Positions 6,143 to 8,624 of a DNA stretch of 8,624 nt are shown here, piece by piece. The stretch covers positions 1-8,624 of the forward strand of contig CAJUAC010000091.1 of assembly GCA_910583885.1 (NCBI GenBank), given 5' to 3'. Position 1 is the first letter of the stretch, and each line of letters begins with the position of its first letter. The translations under genes and the position numbers were made by a program. Below the pieces are notes generated by a model. That model saw only the letters and a list, made by a program, of their open reading frames with translations. It had not been told where the DNA came from and searched no databases. The stretch is from an uncultured Oscillospiraceae bacterium. GTDB taxonomy: Bacteria; Bacillota; Clostridia; Oscillospirales; Oscillospiraceae.

Positions 6143-6373
6143 TTGAAAATTACGAGTTTTCAAGCGGCGAACTTCACTGGCCACGTTGGTGAGCGTTTCC
6201 GATTCCAGACGCTGGATGACAACGGGGAGCCCATGGGCCCCGTCCTGGCTGGCGAGGTCAGAAGGGTGTTCCGGCAGGGACGGCAAATCTCCGTAGAACT
6301 CTATATCCCGGACAAGCACTGCACCCACATCCACGAGGCAAAACGAATCTACTACAAGGGGGGCCGCGAATAA
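6143..6373 (+). CDS. Small hypothetical protein, TTG start
   Basis: A 76-residue protein with no family I can name. The sequence alternates hydrophobic and charged residues (RFRFQTL, QISVELYI), suggesting a small beta-rich domain, and ends with a basic segment. The start is TTG at 6143, supported by the GGGGGAGGGAG tract just upstream and the lack of a nearby in-frame ATG that would keep the N-terminus. The stop at 6371-6373 abuts the next ATG directly. Confidence 0.6.
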   Translation: MKITSFQAANFTGHVGERFRFQTLDDNGEPMGPVLAGEVRRVFRQGRQISVELYIPDKHCTHIHEAKRIYYKGGRE

Positions 6374-6910
6374 ATGAGAAAAGCTATCGCAATCGACTTT
6401 GACGGGTGCCTCAGCACCAATGCTTTCCCGGCCATCGGTGAACCGAACTGGCCCGTCATCAACCGGGCCAAGGCAGAGCAGCGGGCTGGAGCTGGCCTGA
6501 TCCTGTGGACCTGCCGGGAGGATCAGCTACTTCTGGATGCCATCGCCGCCTGCGAGGGGTGGGGGCTGACCTTCGATGCTGTAAATGAGAGCTTACCCGA
6601 TTGGATCGAGGCGTTTGGGACCCGCCCCCGGAAGGTCGGCGCTTCAGAATATTGGGACGATAAGGCTGTACGGATGCCCGATGCTCTGCCGCCCAACGAC
6701 CCGCTGACCCTGGAGGAGCTGCGGGGGATGGATTGGGAGCCGGTGTATATGGTCGACCTGATAGGCGGACCGTCTTGGGACCAGTGGATTATATTCAAAA
6801 AATCTACTGATGATGGATTTGCTCCATTGGGAGGCGGATTTTTCATCACAGAAACCTATGGTAGGACCTGGCTGGCCTACCGCCGCAAGCCGGAGGGGAG
6901 GATGACGTGA
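6374..6910 (+). CDS. HAD-like hydrolase with added C-terminal phage domain
   Basis: A 178-residue protein. Residues 1-100 are a small HAD-superfamily phosphatase core: motif I IDFDGCL gives nucleophile Asp8 and acid/base Asp10, motif II is ILWTCR (Thr46), Lys87 or Lys97 could serve as motif III, and YWDDKA (Asp95, Asp96) fits motif IV. No large cap domain is present, so it would act on a small or extended phosphate substrate, perhaps a nucleotide or polynucleotide end. Residues about 110-173 (LTLEELRGMDWEPVY start, TYGRTWLAYRRKP end) match a short segment recalled from many clostridial phage proteins of unknown function, so the gene looks like a fusion. Its DNA around 6780-6850 is more AT-rich than the HAD part, consistent with separate origin. 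The ATG directly follows the previous stop with a GGGGGG run (6358-6363) upstream; its own stop overlaps the next start (GTGA). Confidence 0.82.
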   Translation: MRKAIAIDFDGCLSTNAFPAIGEPNWPVINRAKAEQRAGAGLILWTCREDQLLLDAIAACEGWGLTFDAVNESLPDWIEAFGTRPRKVGASEYWDDKAVRMPDALPPNDPLTLEELRGMDWEPVYMVDLIGGPSWDQWIIFKKSTDDGFAPLGGGFFITETYGRTWLAYRRKPEGRMT

Positions 6911-7107
6911 AAATCAAAATGTTGGAAACTGTGCGGCCAGACTTTCCGTTTCTTCTTACCGGCGTTCCTGTGGACACAGTACTCATCTGCGGTGAAGTAT
7001 ACGAAGCTACCCGGAATAAGTATGGAGCTGTCTGCGGGATATGCGAGAACGGCCAAAAACTGGGCGTGAAACCGGGAGAATTTGAAATTACGGAGGATGC
7101 GTTATGA
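6907..7107 (+). CDS. Small hypothetical phage protein
   Basis: A 66-residue protein of a small conserved clostridial phage type: MLETVRPDFPFL near the start, then GEVYEATRNKYGAVCGIC and GQKLGVKPGEFEI near the end. It looks like one compact beta-rich domain (SH3-like by pattern, unproven). No function is known to me. The GTG at 6907 was chosen because GGGGAGG (6895-6901) lies five bases upstream and the start overlaps the preceding stop as GTGA; an internal ATG at 6919 is less well placed. Its stop overlaps the next ATG as ATGA. Confidence 0.75.
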   Translation: MKIKMLETVRPDFPFLLTGVPVDTVLICGEVYEATRNKYGAVCGICENGQKLGVKPGEFEITEDAL

Positions 7108-7733
7108 AACCAATGCTGTTCAACACCGAAATGGTCCGTGCCATTTTGGAGGGCCGCAAGGCGGTGACGCGGCGGGTGGTGAAGCCGCAGCCAGAGGAAA
7201 GGCATATTCCGGGAGAATCCGGGTGCTATACATATCACAGCATTCCGTGCGGTCTGGATGGTCTGACCAACTTCTCCCCCTACCGCCCCGGCGACATCCT
7301 GTATGTGCGGGAGACATTCTTTGAACATAAAAACCATTTTTACTACAAAGCAGATGGTAAGCATGAGGTCCTTGCCATGCTTGGAATAACCTTCAAGTGG
7401 CGTCCCTCTATCCACATGCCCCGCAAGGCCGCGCGGATTTTCCTGCGGGTGACAGATGTACGGGTGGAGCGGTTGCAGAATCTGGGCATAGAGGAAGCCC
7501 TGGAAGAGGGCATCACTCCGACAAATAGGCCGGGAGGGTGCCGATGCAGGTTCGCGTTTGACGGTTGTATGGAAGAACCTTGTTCCAACAGAACGGCATA
7601 TGAAATTGAGCGTCATGTGGAGCCATTTGCGCAGCTCTGGGACAGCACCATCAAAAAAGCTGACCACGCCCTCTACGGCTGGGAGGCTAATCCTTGGGTT
7701 TGGGTCATCGAGTTCGAGCGGTGTATCCAGTAG
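7104..7733 (+). CDS. ASCH-domain protein with Cys-rich insertion
   Basis: A 209-residue phage ASCH (PUA-like) protein. The N-terminus MKPMLFNTEMVRAILEGRK leads into the family motif at 17-24 (GRKAVTRR), then YRPGDILYVRETF (60-72), IHMPRKAARIFLRVTDVRVE (103-122) and the closing WVWVIEF (198-204). The fold typically recognises RNA or modified bases; a nucleoside amidohydrolase activity is known for one bacterial ASCH protein, but nothing here proves catalysis. Residues 142-165 form an insertion with four cysteines (146, 148, 155, 160) that could bind a metal. GGAGG (7092-7096) precedes the ATG, which overlaps the previous stop. This group is sometimes labelled a phage morphogenesis protein in databases; its early position here does not support that. 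Confidence 0.87.
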   Translation: MKPMLFNTEMVRAILEGRKAVTRRVVKPQPEERHIPGESGCYTYHSIPCGLDGLTNFSPYRPGDILYVRETFFEHKNHFYYKADGKHEVLAMLGITFKWRPSIHMPRKAARIFLRVTDVRVERLQNLGIEEALEEGITPTNRPGGCRCRFAFDGCMEEPCSNRTAYEIERHVEPFAQLWDSTIKKADHALYGWEANPWVWVIEFERCIQ

Positions 7734-7749
7734 GAAGGAGGTAGTTCAC

Positions 7750-7923
7750 ATGACCGACCCATTCGCCGTTATCCCCGTCAGACCGAAGAAAAAATGCATC
7801 CTGCACAAGTGCTCCACCTGCGCGGACAGACAATGCAGGGTTCGGGGGAAGGTTGTTGACTGGAAGCACTGCAGCAAATGGCTGCCGGGAGGACAGGCAA
7901 AAGAAAATCGCAAACGCTTGTGA
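7750..7923 (+). CDS. Cys-rich mini-protein, probable zinc binder
   Basis: A 57-residue basic protein with Cys16, Cys21, Cys24, Cys29 and Cys41 plus His19 and His40: a C-x4-C-x2-C-x4-C cluster followed by HC. This fits a small zinc knuckle. The ends are basic (RPKKK near the start, KENRKRL at the end), as in nucleic-acid-binding mini-proteins. The start is well supported by a near-perfect AAGGAGGT (7736-7743) six bases before the ATG. No named family was recognised; a role as a small regulator or host-takeover protein is possible but unsupported. Confidence 0.7.
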   Translation: MTDPFAVIPVRPKKKCILHKCSTCADRQCRVRGKVVDWKHCSKWLPGGQAKENRKRL

Positions 7924-7960
7924 TTTTGAAGGCAGATAAAATGACGGAGGGGCTGATGGC

Positions 7961-8365
7961 ATGACGCTGCGGGAACTTTCAATCTACTACAAATTGCATG
8001 AACAGCTGGAGCGGAACCGGGAAATGCTCTCATCCTTGTCCGCAGCGGCAGGGCCCGGGGCGCAGGTGATCACGGGGATGCCCCATGCTCCGGGGGTGTC
8101 AGACAAGGTGGGCGACTTGGCAGCTGAGATATGGGATCTGCAAGATCGGATCAATTACCTCGAATCGCAGTGTGACGAGGAAAAGAAAAAGCTGGAGAAG
8201 TACATCGGTGCCATCAAGGATGACCAGACCCGCATGATCTTCCGCCTGCGGTTCATCCACTGCATGACTTGGCTCCAGGTGGCCGAGGCCATCGGTGGCC
8301 GGAATACAGCAACTAATGTTAAACTGATATGCTATCGGTATCTCAAAAAAATTGAACCCCTGTGA
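7961..8365 (+). CDS. DUF1492/ArpU-like phage transcriptional regulator
   Basis: A 134-residue protein matching the DUF1492 / ArpU-RinA-like group of small phage regulators. An N-terminal helical part (LSIYYKLHEQLERNREML) leads to the conserved ITGMPHAPGVSDKVG segment (37-51), then a coiled-coil-like stretch (55-82) and a C-terminal helix-turn-helix at about 103-128 (WLQVAEAIGGRNTATNVK) that resembles sigma region 4. Members usually close the early region and are thought to switch on late genes. GGAGGGG (7946-7952) precedes the ATG at 7961. The gene is immediately followed by a promoter and a terminator ahead of the next gene, consistent with control of that boundary. Family is well supported; the regulatory target is inferred from position. 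Confidence 0.85.
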   Translation: MTLRELSIYYKLHEQLERNREMLSSLSAAAGPGAQVITGMPHAPGVSDKVGDLAAEIWDLQDRINYLESQCDEEKKKLEKYIGAIKDDQTRMIFRLRFIHCMTWLQVAEAIGGRNTATNVKLICYRYLKKIEPL

Positions 8366-8368
8366 ACC

Positions 8369-8398
8369 TTGACGAACCCTGCTGTTTTGTGGTATGGT
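8369..8398 (+). promoter_or_regulatory. Sigma-A-type promoter with extended -10
   Basis: TTGACG (8369-8374, five of six matches to the -35 consensus) is separated by 18 bases from TATGGT (8393-8398), which is preceded by TGG, an extended -10 TGn motif. Transcription would start near 8405. It points toward the ParB-domain gene and presumably the packaging/late genes beyond, but meets a terminator within about 55 bases. It lies just past the stop of the DUF1492-type regulator. Confidence 0.7.
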
Positions 8399-8425
8399 AG
8401 ACTTGCAAAAATCCTAAATCAGCCA

Positions 8426-8460
8426 GGCGGCCTTCCTTCGGGAGGGCCGCCATCCTTTTT
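8426..8460 (+). terminator. Intrinsic terminator with UUCG tetraloop
   Basis: GGCGGCCTTCC (8426-8436) pairs with GGAGGGCCGCC (8441-8451) over 11 bp with one U-G wobble, closed by a TTCG tetraloop (8437-8440), and is followed by ATCC and TTTTT (8456-8460). The stem is very stable; the U-tract is short and slightly displaced. It would end early-operon transcripts reading through the regulator gene and also transcripts begun at the promoter at 8369-8398. Confidence 0.85.
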
Positions 8461-8569
8461 GAAGGGAGGTTTCCGGCTCCGCGCTTTCTCTCCTTTGCGC
8501 GTGGTCTTGCATCGGGTACGGCGGCCGCCAGCGTCGTACAGCGGTGACAGACGACAAAAGGAGTTCGCA

Positions 8570-8624
8570 ATGGAAATTGTGAAGATGAAATTATCGGAGC
8601 TGAACCCGGCGGAGTACAACCCCC
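8570..8624 (+). CDS. ParB N-terminal-domain protein, probable DNA methyltransferase (partial)
   Basis: Only the first 18 codons are inside the window. They read MEIVKMKLSELNPAEYNP, the typical start of a ParB/Srx-type nuclease domain (the LxPxxYNPR motif). In Firmicutes phages this start most often belongs to a ParB-N domain protein, frequently fused to a DNA adenine or cytosine methyltransferase, located just before the terminase genes. AAGGAG (8558-8563) lies six bases before the ATG. The methyltransferase part is inference because the rest of the gene is missing. Confidence 0.75.
   Translation, partial: MEIVKMKLSELNPAEYNP

Larger units (their letters stand above)
8366..8569 (+). other. 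204-bp intergenic control region
   Basis: This gap between the regulator and the ParB-domain gene is the longest in the window. It holds a promoter, an intrinsic terminator, a short pyrimidine-rich stretch flanked by CGCGC/GCGCG (8480-8484 and 8497-8501), and a GC-rich palindrome GGCGGCCGCC (8520-8529) nested in GTACG...CGTAC arms. No convincing open reading frame with a ribosome binding site was found inside it. Confidence 0.7.

Noticed and set aside
6846..7667. 273-codon open frame on the minus strand opposite the small genes and the second ASCH gene
   Set aside because: It spans two plus-strand genes with overlapping start-stop coupling and conserved motifs, and it has no recognisable product.

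Overview
The window looks like the early/replication segment of a temperate phage or prophage (or a very recent derivative) from a Gram-positive, fairly GC-rich Clostridia host, most likely a gut Oscillospiraceae-type bacterium. The reasons are: every gene lies on the + strand, packed end to end with ATGA/GTGA stop-start overlaps; strong AGGAGG-type ribosome binding sites; family content typical of Firmicutes siphoviruses; and a base composition that appears clearly GC-rich. The host assignment is inference. No integrase, structural gene, tRNA, CRISPR array or insertion sequence is visible.

Layout. (1) 54-3345 is a translationally coupled recombination/DNA-processing trio: a Rad50/SbcC-like zinc-hook ATPase, a probable phage ssDNA-binding-type protein and a metallo-beta-lactamase-fold hydrolase of the YycJ/WalJ type. 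A small unknown gene follows (3355-3594). (2) 3694-5396 is the replication module: a Lin1244/Lin1753-domain (DnaD-like) initiator and a DnaC/IstB-type helicase-loader ATPase. The initiator gene contains a cluster of direct repeats, an inverted repeat and an A-rich, C-free tract that together look like an internal replication origin. (3) 5415-7923 is an accessory run of small genes: two ASCH-domain proteins (the first apparently missing its signature loop), a HAD-like phosphatase with an extra C-terminal domain, a Cys-rich mini-protein and three small unknowns. (4) 7961-8365 encodes a DUF1492/ArpU-like regulator. It is followed by a 204-bp gap with a good sigma-A promoter running straight into a strong intrinsic terminator, then the start of a ParB-N-domain gene (often a DNA methyltransferase) that runs off the window.

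How the parts fit: the first block would process and recombine phage DNA, the second would open the origin and load the host helicase, and the last regulator plus the promoter-terminator pair sits where the switch to late transcription is expected. The regulator-promoter-terminator order resembles lambda Q-pR'-tR' and is the most interesting control feature. The candidate origin inside the initiator gene and the SMC-like ATPase coupled to an MBL-fold nuclease candidate are the other two points most worth testing.
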